A stretch of DNA of 6,152 nucleotides from Hydrogenophaga sp. (GCA_025458415.1 JALOSN010000425.1:1-6152); one strand, 5' to 3'; positions 1 through 5,839 are shown, numbered from the stretch's first letter. Notes: generated by a model from the sequence alone, not told the origin. Made by a program: numbers and translations.

Positions 1-170
1 GCGAACAGCATGCGGTACATGATGAGGGTGACCGCATCGACCTCATACCGGTAGGCCAGCTTCACAATGATGGCCTTGCCGCTGAAGGCGATGGAGCCGG
101 CCGATGCCAGCAGCAGGCCGGTGAGCAAGTGGGGGGGGCCCGATGCGGACGGGGCCTGGGGCGCAGTCAT
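1..170 (-). CDS. EamA/DMT-family transporter, N-terminal fragment
   Basis: The reverse strand from ATG at 170 reads MTAPQAPSASGPPHLLTG, then a first hydrophobic segment (about residues 14-35, with LLLASAGSIAFSGKAI) and a second segment beginning LIMYRMLFA at the window edge. A short polar N-terminus, a glycine/serine-rich first helix ending in a 'FSGKAI' type motif, and an arginine in 'YRMLFA' are typical of the first two helices of EamA-domain drug/metabolite transporters (ten-helix inner-membrane exporters). Only 56 codons are visible, so the substrate cannot be told. The gene lies 77 bp downstream of the Crp/Fnr-type regulator on the same strand and could be cotranscribed with it. No Shine-Dalgarno sequence precedes the ATG; a GATAAT hexamer sits 6 nt upstream instead. 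Codons 11-14 contain a run of eight C. The family call rests on the N-terminus alone. Confidence 0.7.
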   Translation of the reverse strand, partial: MTAPQAPSASGPPHLLTGLLLASAGSIAFSGKAIIVKLAYRYEVDAVTLIMYRMLF

Positions 171-176
171 CGGCCA

Positions 177-182
177 ATTATC
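177..182 (-). promoter_or_regulatory. Candidate -10 element (GATAAT) before the EamA gene
   Basis: On the minus strand GATAAT matches the sigma70 -10 consensus at 5 of 6 positions and ends 6 nt before the ATG at 170. A transcript from it would begin at or next to the start codon, that is, be leaderless. I see no good -35 hexamer at 16-18 nt. This is weak evidence, but no other SD or promoter signal was found in the 77-bp gap, which otherwise contains GC-rich sequence without a convincing terminator. Confidence 0.25.
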
Positions 183-247
183 CCGGGCGCCGCGCGACCT
201 TGCTGTCGCATCTGGCCATGGCTGCCTTCGTCAGGCCCGGCGCCGCA

Positions 248-961
248 TCATTCACCCTTGGGAACGGCCAGGCGCGCACTGTCGACGATGCGGTAGACAC
301 GCCCCTGCCGGTCCAGCGGTTCGATCAGGCCTTCACGCTGGAAGGCGTTGAGGGTGCGGCTGACGGTTTCGAGCTTGAGATCGAGCATGGCGCCCATGTC
401 CTCGCGGGAGAACAGGGTGCTGACGCCCGCATCGTGTTCGGAGCGCATCTTGAGGATCAGGCCGGCCACCCGCTGTCGCGCATTGCCGAAGTTCAGGTCG
501 GCCAGCCAGTCGTCCGCCTCCTTGAGGCTGCGGTGCCACTTCTCCAGCAGGCGCTGGTGCAGACGCGGCGTCTCTCGGTTCAGGCGCTGGATCACCTGCA
601 GCGGCAGGCGGCAGACCTTGATGGGCGTCAGGGCGATGGCGTCGGACTCGTAGGTCGGCCCCATGAGCGCCTCCAGGCCGATCACATCGCCGGCCCGCAG
701 CACCCGCACGATGCGCTGGCGGCCATCGATGGTGTTGCGCACCAGCTTGACCAGGCCGACCCGCAGGGTGTACAGCGAGGTCGCAGTCTTGCCCAGGCGC
801 ACCACGGGCTGGCCCGCCACGATCTCCAGGTCGTCGATCGGGGCGTGAATGAGCTTGAAGTCGTCTTCGTGCAGGTCGGCGAACAGCACCATGTCCCGAA
901 TGCCGCAATTGCGGCAGTCGGCGGTGCCCCGCCAGGCCGACTCGGTCTTGATGGGGATCAT
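248..961 (-). CDS. Crp/Fnr-family transcriptional regulator (FNR-like, incomplete Fe-S ligand set)
   Basis: 237-aa cytoplasmic transcription factor. The N-terminus has Cys16-x2-Cys19. A cyclic-nucleotide-binding-type beta-roll follows (about residues 25-135, with RQRIVRVLRAGDVIGLEAL at 81-99), then a dimerisation helix (about 136-165) and a C-terminal winged HTH (about 182-225). The recognition helix reads LETVSRTL, so Glu198, Ser201 and Arg202 have the E-x2-SR spacing by which E. coli FNR reads TTGAT half-sites. Aligned to E. coli FNR, Cys20, Cys23 and Cys122 correspond to Cys16, Cys19 and Cys117, but the Cys29 position is Val25. A four-cysteine [4Fe-4S] cluster is therefore not possible as in E. 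coli; another residue (for example Asp23) or another sensing mode would be needed. The ATG at 961 fits the family N-terminus, with GGAG only 3 nt upstream. The upstream gap to the ATPase gene is 73 bp. The family call is firm; the signal sensed is unknown. Confidence 0.93.
   Translation of the reverse strand: MIPIKTESAWRGTADCRNCGIRDMVLFADLHEDDFKLIHAPIDDLEIVAGQPVVRLGKTATSLYTLRVGLVKLVRNTIDGRQRIVRVLRAGDVIGLEALMGPTYESDAIALTPIKVCRLPLQVIQRLNRETPRLHQRLLEKWHRSLKEADDWLADLNFGNARQRVAGLILKMRSEHDAGVSTLFSREDMGAMLDLKLETVSRTLNAFQREGLIEPLDRQGRVYRIVDSARLAVPKGE
948..961. promoter_or_regulatory. FNR-box-like palindrome across the regulator start codon
   Basis: Plus-strand TTGATGGGGATCAT matches the FNR consensus TTGATnnnnATCAA at 9 of 10 defined positions. 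On the coding strand it is ATGATCCCCATCAA, codons 1 to 5 of the regulator (Met-Ile-Pro-Ile-Lys). The protein's E-x2-SR recognition helix is the type that binds this sequence. Its position, downstream of the candidate promoter and over the translation start, would suit negative autoregulation. It could also be a by-product of codon choice: Pro-Ile-Lys recurs near 617 and gives a poorer match there. Confidence 0.4.
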
Positions 962-973
962 GGGCTCCGGGGG

Positions 974-990
974 GTGGATGGCCAGTCCAC
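974..990. repeat. Short inverted repeat in the regulator leader
   Basis: GTGGA at 974-978 and TCCAC at 986-990 form 5-bp arms around a 7-nt centre. The repeat lies between the TATAGT -10 candidate and the regulator start codon, about where transcription would begin. It could be an operator or a weak hairpin. Five-base arms are short and the match may be by chance. Confidence 0.25.
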
Positions 991-993
991 GCC

Positions 994-999
994 ACTATA
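994..999 (-). promoter_or_regulatory. Candidate -10 element (TATAGT) of the Crp/Fnr-type gene
   Basis: On the minus strand TATAGT matches TATAAT at 5 of 6 positions, 32 nt before the regulator ATG and in the 73-bp gap after the ATPase stop. The region at -35 (GGTGCC at 17-nt spacing) does not resemble TTGACA, so the promoter would be weak or activator-dependent. This is the only good -10 match in the gap. Confidence 0.35.
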
Positions 1000-1034
1000 C
1001 GACGAGTGCGGGCAGCGGCACCCGGCTCGCGTGG

Positions 1035-2850
1035 TCAGGTGGTCGGCGGAGTGCATGCCATCACCTCCTCGAGGGTGGTCAGACCCTCGGCCACGCGCGC
1101 CGCCCCCGCCAGGCGCAGCGGCCGCATGCCATCGGCCACGGCCTGCTTGCGCAGCACCTCCAGCCGCGGTTCGCGACTGACCTTGTCCTTGAAAGCCTCG
1201 GTGACCGTCAGCAGCTCATAGAGACCGGTGCGACCCCGGAAACCGGTCATGCGGCAGTCGATGCAACCGGCCGGCTGGTAGGGCCGGTAACGGCCGCTGA
1301 TCTGCCAGGGCTTGACCATGTCGGCCAGTCGCTCGCGGGATGCCTGCGCGAGCGCGTCGTCTTCCCGCTGCCGGCAGGCCGGGCACAGGGTGCGCACCAG
1401 GCGCTGGGCCAGCACACCCAGCACGGTGGCGTTGATCAGGTAGGGCGCTATGCCCAGTTCCATCAGCCGCATGATGGCCGACGGCGCAGTTGGTGTGCAG
1501 GGTGGTGAACACCAGGTGGCCGGTCAGCGCGGCCTGCACCGCCATCTCGGCGGTGTTGAGGTCCCGGATCTCTCCGACCATGATGATGTCCGGGTCCTGA
1601 CGCATGAGGGCGCGCAGGCCCTGGGCGAAGTCCAGGTCCAGGTGCGGCTGCACCTGGGTCTGGTTGAAGGCCGGCTCGATCATCTCGATCGGGTCCTCGA
1701 CCGTGCTGACATTGACCTCCTCGGTGGCCAGCCGCTTGAGCGTGGCATACAGGGTGGTGGTCTTGCCCGACCCGGTCGGCCCGGTCACCAGCACGATGCC
1801 GTGAGGCCGCCGCATCAGGGACTCCCAGCGCTGCGCATCGTGGGCGGAAAAACCGAGTGCGGTCAGGTCCTTGGCGGTGGAATCAGGGTCGAAGATGCGC
1901 ATCACCAGCTTCTCGCCAAAGGCGGTCGGCAGGGTCGACAGGCGCATCTCGACCTCGTCGCCCTTGAGGTCGCCCATGCCGGGGCGCAGGGTCTTGATTC
2001 GGCCGTCCTGCGGACGGCGGCGCTCGACCACGTCCATGCGGCCCAGCAGCTTGATGCGCGCGATCATGGCGTTGAGCACACCCATGGGCATCTGGTAGAC
2101 CGGGTGCAGCACACCGTCGATGCGAAAGCGGATCACGCCCTGCTCGCGCCGTGGCTCCAGGTGGATGTCGCTGGCGCGCTGGTCGAAGGCGTATTGCCAC
2201 AGCCAGTCGACGACCTGCACCACGCCCTGGTCGTTGGCATCAAGCTGCTTGTTGCTCTTGCCCAGCTCGACCAGCTGTTCGAAACTGCCGAAGCCCGCGG
2301 CCCCGCCAGCCTTGCTGGCGGCACGGACCGACTTGGCCAGAGCAAAGAACTCGGCGGTGTAGCGGCTGATGTCGGCCGGACTGGCCAGCACCAGCCGCAC
2401 GTTGCGCCGCGTCTGCCGTTCGACCTCGGGCACCCAGTCGCGCACAAACGGTTCGGCGGTGGCCACCACCACCTCGGCTGGTCCGACCTGCAGGGGCAGC
2501 ACCTTGTGACGCTCAGCGTAGGCCGCACTCATGACGTCGGCCACCTTGCCCACGTCCACCTTGAGCGGGTCGATGCGCTGGTAGGTCAGGCCGGCACGCG
2601 CAGCCAGCCATTCGGTCAACATCTCGGCGTCGAGCACATGGCCGTCGGCGGCCCGCGCCATGGCCACCACCGCCAGGCGCTGCAGCGGGTGCTGGGCACT
2701 GTGGGCAGACGCGCAGCGCGCCACCGTGCGGGCGGCTTCCTCGGCCGAAATCACGCCATCGGACTGCAGCCACTCGACCAGCCGGCGCCAGTCCAGCGGG
2801 CCGATGTCGTGGGCACCATCAGAAGGGGAGGAGCTGTGCTTGGTCTTCAT
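1035..2850 (-). pseudogene. GspE/PulE/PilB-family secretion or pilus ATPase, split by a frameshift
   Basis: Hexameric ATPase family that powers type II secretion or type IV pilus assembly at the cytoplasmic membrane face. From ATG 2850 the first frame carries an N-terminal T2SSE_N/MshEN-like region (about residues 70-170), Walker A GPTGSGKTTT (357-366), Asp box STVEDPIE (382-389), Walker B DPDIIMVGEIRD (419-430) and His box TGHLVFTTLHTN (443-454). After Asn454 this frame turns into unrelated sequence and runs to a stop at 1216. The conserved continuation, APSAIMRLMELGIAPYLINA, is in the +1 frame from 1487. It carries the zinc tetracysteine motif (CPAC, then CIDC followed by MTGFRGRTGLYELL) and ends at 1035. 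Expected AAC-GAT-GCG reads AAC-T-GCG, a net loss of 2 nt (near 1488). Restoring it gives about 605 aa, normal for the family. ATG 2850 is preferred over GTG 2886, which would extend 30 nt into the upstream gene. No other gsp or pil genes are visible. It may be a genuine mutation or a sequencing error. Confidence 0.9.
1485..1491 (-). other. Frameshift site in the ATPase gene
   Basis: On the coding strand AAC (Asn454, 1491-1489) is followed by a lone T (1488) and then GCG (1487-1485), where family members have an Asp codon before Ala-Pro-Ser-Ala. The simplest explanation is loss of the dinucleotide GA from AAC-GAT-GCG. The site is not a homopolymer, and no stop codon or slippery heptamer is adjacent, so programmed frameshifting is unlikely. 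Both flanking parts keep all the conserved family motifs. Confidence 0.85.
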
Positions 2851-2855
2851 GGTGA

Positions 2856-3635
2856 TCAGGATACCGGCTTGAACAGGCGCAGCCACTTGGTGGCGGGCAG
2901 CCCCCAGCGCGCCTGCACGGCCTCGGCCCGGGACAGCAGGTCCATGCGGCCCGGCTGCTGCGGGGTGCGCAAGGCCAGCACGATGGTGTTGCCCTCACGC
3001 GTGGCCCGGAACGTCCACACGGCATCCTGCCCAAAGGCATCGACGATGGCCTGCAGCGAGTGCTCGAAGCTGGCATCACGGCCGAACAGGTTGACCGTCA
3101 TGGCGCCCTCGTCGGCCAACAGGGAACGCACGTCGGCGTAGAAACCGGCGTGGTCCAGCACGGGGGCCGCCGCCTCGTGGTCGTACAGGTCGACCTGCAC
3201 GGCGTCGTAGCGTCCCAGGTGGTCGGTGCGCCGGATTTCTTCACCTGCGTCGGCCAGCAGCACGCGCAAACGGGGTCCGTCAGGCGGCAGCTTGAACCAC
3301 TGACGGCAGACCGCCAGCACCTGCGGGTTGAGCTCGATGGCCGTGGTGTCCATGCGCAGCTTCTTGAAGCAGAACTTGGTCAGCGCAGCCGACCCCAGGC
3401 CCAACTGCAGCGCCCGGCGCGAGGACACGCTGTCGGGGTTCACGAAGAGCAGCCAGGCCATCATGCGCTGGACGTACTCCAGCTCGATGTCGAACGGGGC
3501 GTCGATCAGCATCGATCCCTGGATCCACTCGGTGCCCAGGTGCAGGAAACGCACATCGGCGTCTTCCGAGATGGTGACCTCGGGCAAGGACTGGGCGGGC
3601 GGACGTGAGGCATGTCTCATGCAAAACAATGGCAT
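2856..3635 (-). CDS. Spermidine-synthase-like methyltransferase-fold protein
   Basis: 259-aa protein with a Rossmann/SAM-binding fold of the spermidine synthase (SpeE-like) superfamily. Visible elements are motif I LQLGLGS (76-82), the acidic ligand in TAIELNP (Glu101), the post-II segment RLRVLLADAGEEI with Asp129, and VQVDLYDHEAAAP (about 147-158) followed by AGFY, the position of the catalytic-loop 'D-x-x-D...FY' segment in aminopropyltransferases. It resembles the bacterial 'spermidine synthase family' proteins that lack the full polyamine-binding N-terminal domain, so aminopropyltransferase activity should not be assumed. ATG 3635 is chosen because the frame further upstream is antisense to mscS, and GGGA lies about 7 nt before it; ATG 3620 is an alternative. 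The stop is 5 nt before the ATPase start, suggesting one operon. The function of the pairing is unknown. Confidence 0.8.
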   Translation of the reverse strand: MPLFCMRHASRPPAQSLPEVTISEDADVRFLHLGTEWIQGSMLIDAPFDIELEYVQRMMAWLLFVNPDSVSSRRALQLGLGSAALTKFCFKKLRMDTTAIELNPQVLAVCRQWFKLPPDGPRLRVLLADAGEEIRRTDHLGRYDAVQVDLYDHEAAAPVLDHAGFYADVRSLLADEGAMTVNLFGRDASFEHSLQAIVDAFGQDAVWTFRATREGNTIVLALRTPQQPGRMDLLSRAEAVQARWGLPATKWLRLFKPVS

Positions 3636-3654
3636 GGCAATCCCGTCATGAACC

Positions 3655-3660
3655 AAAGGA
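3655..3660 (+). promoter_or_regulatory. Ribosome binding site of mscS
   Basis: AAAGGA with 6-nt spacing to the ATG at 3667 is a good Shine-Dalgarno match. It fixes the mscS start within the 31-bp divergent spacer. Confidence 0.7.
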
Positions 3661-3663
3661 CAG

Positions 3664-3690
3664 ATTATGAACATGGAAGTCGTCTGGCAA
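3664..3690 (-). promoter_or_regulatory. Candidate promoter of the methyltransferase-like/ATPase operon
   Basis: On the minus strand TTGCCA (3690-3685, 5 of 6 to TTGACA) and CATAAT (3669-3664, 5 of 6 to TATAAT) are separated by 15 nt, shorter than the ideal 17. Transcription would start near 3657, giving a leader of about 22 nt to ATG 3635. The element lies inside the first codons of mscS, as it must with only 31 bp between the divergent genes. Confidence 0.35.
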
Positions 3691-4476
3691 TTCCTGAGTA
3701 CGCAAGGCGCCGACTTCGGGTTGAAGATCCTGGGAGCCATCGCGGCCTGGATCGTCGGACGGTGGCTGATCGGCATTGCCGTGCGCCTGATCGGTGCTGC
3801 GCTGGAGCGTGGCAGAAAGATCGACGCCACCCTGGCGCAGTACCTCAAGTCCATTGTCTCGGTGCTGCTGACGCTGGTGCTGGTGCTGGCCATTCTGGAC
3901 ATTTTCGGGGTCAAGACCACCTCTTTCGCTGCCCTGCTGGCCGGTGCGGGTCTGGCCATCGGCGCGGCCTGGAGCGGCATGCTGGGCAACTTCGCAGCGG
4001 GCCTGTTCCTGCAGGTGCTTCGGCCCTACAAGGTGGGTGATTTCATCAGCGCCGGCGGCACGCAGGGCACGGTCAAGGAACTGGGCCTGTTCGCCACCAC
4101 CGTGCTCACGCCCGACAACGTGCTGACCGTGGTGGGCAACGGCAAGGTGTTCGGCGACAACATCCAGAACTTCAGCGCCGAACCCTTCCGCCGCGTCGAT
4201 TGCGCGGCCAAGGTGGCCAACAGTGTGGATGTGCAGGACGCCATCGCCCGGTTGCGCCCGGCCATCGCCGCCATCTCCAACGTCAGGGCAGACCCGGCAC
4301 CGGATATCGAGATCCTGGAGTTCACGCCGGAAGGACCGAAGCTGTGCGTGCGTCCCTACACCCACACCGATCATTACTGGCAGGTGTACTTCGACACCCA
4401 CAAGGCGATCGTCAGCACCTTTGGCGCAGCGGGATACCCGGTGCCCGAGACCCCGGTCGCGCACCGGAGCGTGTGA
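3667..4476 (+). CDS. mscS: Small-conductance mechanosensitive channel (MscS family)
   Basis: 269-aa inner-membrane channel that opens under membrane tension and releases solutes on hypo-osmotic shock. The length and plan match E. coli MscS (286 aa): TM1 at about 16-44, TM2 at about 60-80 (VSVLLTLVLVLAILDIF), and pore-lining TM3 at about 86-117 with glycine/alanine packing (AGAGLAIGAAWSG) and a second half GNFAAGLFLQ that leads into LRPYKVGDFI. The beta domain contains VVGNGKVFGDNIQNFS (155-170), equivalent to the family 'PNG' loop with Pro replaced by Gly. The alpha/beta C-terminal domain follows, ending in GYPVPETPVA. A good SD supports the start. The gene is divergent from the methyltransferase-like gene and converges on the glycosylase gene with 6 bp between stops, so any terminator must lie in coding sequence. 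I see no missing element. Confidence 0.95.
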   Translation: MNMEVVWQFLSTQGADFGLKILGAIAAWIVGRWLIGIAVRLIGAALERGRKIDATLAQYLKSIVSVLLTLVLVLAILDIFGVKTTSFAALLAGAGLAIGAAWSGMLGNFAAGLFLQVLRPYKVGDFISAGGTQGTVKELGLFATTVLTPDNVLTVVGNGKVFGDNIQNFSAEPFRRVDCAAKVANSVDVQDAIARLRPAIAAISNVRADPAPDIEILEFTPEGPKLCVRPYTHTDHYWQVYFDTHKAIVSTFGAAGYPVPETPVAHRSV

Positions 4477-4482
4477 CCCGTC

Positions 4483-4980
4483 TCAGTCGAGCAGTCCCAC
4501 GGTCCGGAAGACGTCGGCCCAGGCTTCGCGCTTGCGCTCGAACGACCAGCTGGCGTTGGCCGGGCTGGTGGACGGCAGGCGGTAGACCGGCAGACCCAAG
4601 GTGCGGGTGTGCCTGGCGTGCCGGTAACTCTCGCCGCCATTGTGGGCAATCGCCTGCAACCGCGGGCAGCTGTGCCGCACGCCCTCGAAGTCGTTGAGCT
4701 CGGGCGAGCGGATGTCGGCGTCCAGGCTGCCCTCGCGTTCGCAGGCGGCGTACACGTCCCAGATGCCCAGACCGCAAGCGCGCACCGTGTCCAGCCGCAA
4801 GGGATAGTCCATGGCGGACAAGGGCATGTTCCACAACGATCCGACGATCTTCCAGAACTGGTTCTGCGGGTGGCCGTAGTACTGCTGCGACCGCAGCGAG
4901 GCCACCCCCGGGAAACTGCCCAGCACCAGCAGCCGGGTGTTCCCGTCGATCACCGGCTCCAGACCCCGCAGGCGGGTCAT
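4483..4980 (-). CDS. DNA-deoxyinosine (hypoxanthine) glycosylase, UDG superfamily
   Basis: 165-aa monofunctional DNA glycosylase fold. It is expected to excise hypoxanthine, formed by adenine deamination, and start base-excision repair. Family signatures are visible in order: LVLGSFPGVASL (18-29), YYGHPQNQFWKI (34-45, with the family's active-site-motif asparagine probably Asn40), LGIWDVYAACEREGSLDADI (71-90), IAHNGGESY (111-119) and the DNA-intercalating-loop motif LPSTSPANA (135-143). This pattern is that of the HDG family (UDG family 6) and differs from Ung and Mug. The start ATG at 4980 has GGGA 7 nt upstream and overlaps the tatD stop in ATGA, so translation is probably coupled. The stop is 6 bp from that of convergent mscS. 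The protein ends at LLD, a normal family length. Substrate range (hypoxanthine alone or also uracil/xanthine) cannot be read from sequence. Confidence 0.9.
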   Translation of the reverse strand: MTRLRGLEPVIDGNTRLLVLGSFPGVASLRSQQYYGHPQNQFWKIVGSLWNMPLSAMDYPLRLDTVRACGLGIWDVYAACEREGSLDADIRSPELNDFEGVRHSCPRLQAIAHNGGESYRHARHTRTLGLPVYRLPSTSPANASWSFERKREAWADVFRTVGLLD

Positions 4981-5831
4981 GCAGCGGTCCCTGAGGGAAG
5001 CAGGGCAGACAGACGGGGCAGCGCCGACAGCGCGTTGGCGGTGGTCTGTCGGGCCACCTCATCCAGCAGCAGGCCGCGCAGCCCGGCCAGAACCTCGCCG
5101 ATGCGCGGCAGTTCAGCCGGCGTGTTGATGCCTTGGGGCTGGCCGGCCTGGCGCTCGGCGGCCGTGACGTACAGCCATTGCGGCGGGATGTCGGGCGCGT
5201 CGGTCTCCAGCACCAGGTGATCCAGCGGCAACCCGGCGGCCAGCGCGCGCAGTCGGCGTGCGCTCTCGAAACTCATGGCACCCCCGAACCCGAGCCGAAA
5301 GCCCAGGTCCGTGAAGGCACCGGCCTGCTGCGCACTGCCGCTGAAGGCGTGTGCAATGCCGCCGGACACCGGCAGCTCGCGCAAGGCCCGAAGCAGCGCG
5401 TCCGCACTCTTGCGCACATGCAGGATGACTGGCAGACCATGCCGCCGCGCCAGCCGCAGCTGGGCGCGGTAGAACCGAAGCTGCCGCTCGCGCATGACCG
5501 GCTCGCACAGGGCCGGAACGAAGAAGTCCAGGCCGATCTCGCCGACCGCCACCAGCCGGGGGTCGTGCCGGTGGCGCTCCAGGGCCTGGTCCAGCTTGTC
5601 CAGGTCGGTGTCGTCGGCCTGCGGCACGTACAGCGGGTGGATGCCCAGCGCATAGGCATCACCGTGCCGGTGGGCCAGCAGGCGTACCGCATCGAAGTTG
5701 GCGTGCTCGACCGCCGGCAGGACACACAGCGCCACGCCGCGCGCCCGGGCCAGCGCCCGCGTGGCGTCGACGGCACCCAGGCCGGCGCCGAACTCGGGCG
5801 CATCAAGGTGGCAATGGGTGTCGATCCACAT
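4977..5831 (-). CDS. TatD-family metal-dependent DNase
   Basis: 284-aa TIM-barrel metallohydrolase of the TatD family, whose members are Mg2+-dependent 3'-5' DNA exonucleases or endonucleases in the cytoplasm. All metal ligands are present: DTHCHLD (His6, His8), VGEIGLDFF (Glu98), VILHVRKS (His138), GIAHAFSGS (His161) and LETDAPDIPPQW (Asp211). Translation from ATG 5831 gives the canonical N-terminus MWIDTHCHLDAPEF; a GTG at 5876 would add 15 non-family residues. No SD precedes ATG 5831 (the bases before it read CCTCC), so initiation may be weak or leaderless. The gene heads an apparent two-gene operon with the deoxyinosine glycosylase, with a 4-nt stop/start overlap. It diverges from the META lipoprotein with only 18 bp between start codons. 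Which TatD subgroup (TatD, YcfH, YjjV) it belongs to is not clear; the 'DAPEF' N-terminus is most like the YjjV branch. Confidence 0.93.
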   Translation of the reverse strand: MWIDTHCHLDAPEFGAGLGAVDATRALARARGVALCVLPAVEHANFDAVRLLAHRHGDAYALGIHPLYVPQADDTDLDKLDQALERHRHDPRLVAVGEIGLDFFVPALCEPVMRERQLRFYRAQLRLARRHGLPVILHVRKSADALLRALRELPVSGGIAHAFSGSAQQAGAFTDLGFRLGFGGAMSFESARRLRALAAGLPLDHLVLETDAPDIPPQWLYVTAAERQAGQPQGINTPAELPRIGEVLAGLRGLLLDEVARQTTANALSALPRLSALLPSGTAA

Positions 5832-5833
5832 GG

Positions 5834-5839
5834 AGGTAT
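5834..5839 (-). promoter_or_regulatory. Candidate -10 element (TATACC) before tatD
   Basis: On the minus strand TATACC lies 3 nt before ATG 5831, with GGCACA 17 nt upstream as a weak -35 (3 of 6). If used, the message would begin within or after the start codon, which makes this doubtful. It is noted because no other promoter or SD signal for tatD was found in the 18-bp spacer. Confidence 0.15.

Noticed and set aside
182..246. GC-rich GGCGCC-containing segments around the gap between the regulator and the EamA gene as a terminator
   Set aside because: The arms do not pair cleanly over more than a few bases, the loop would be about 45 nt, and no U tract follows.
617..630. TTGATGGGCGTCAG, a second FNR-box-like sequence
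   Set aside because: It is only 8 of 10, lies deep in coding sequence, and arises from Pro-Ile-Lys codons; kept only as a caution for the start-codon box.
143..1180. 345-codon open frame on the plus strand, antisense to the Crp/Fnr-type gene
   Set aside because: Same cause: it spans three unrelated minus-strand segments including two intergenic gaps, and its product shows no recognisable domain.
2851..2886. Earlier GTG start (2886) for the ATPase
   Set aside because: It would overlap the upstream gene by about 30 nt; ATG 2850 directly follows that gene's stop and suits translational coupling.
1450..3141. 563-codon open frame on the plus strand, antisense to the ATPase gene
   Set aside because: It is the mirror of a GC-rich coding frame; the translation is low-complexity His/Gly/Leu/Val/Asp-rich sequence without any family motif, while the minus strand carries intact Walker motifs.
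3867..3892. CTGGTG/CTGCTG near-repeats in mscS
   Set aside because: They encode the Leu/Val-rich TM2 helix and reflect codon preference, not a functional repeat.
3636..3989. N-terminal extension of the methyltransferase-like frame to a start at 3989
   Set aside because: These 118 codons are antisense to mscS and carry no methyltransferase-fold features; ATG 3635 has a plausible SD and gives a normal-length protein.
4453..4467. CCGGT-CGCGC-ACCGG hairpin at the end of mscS as a terminator
   Set aside because: The stem is only 5 bp, lies before the stop codon and has no following T run on either strand.
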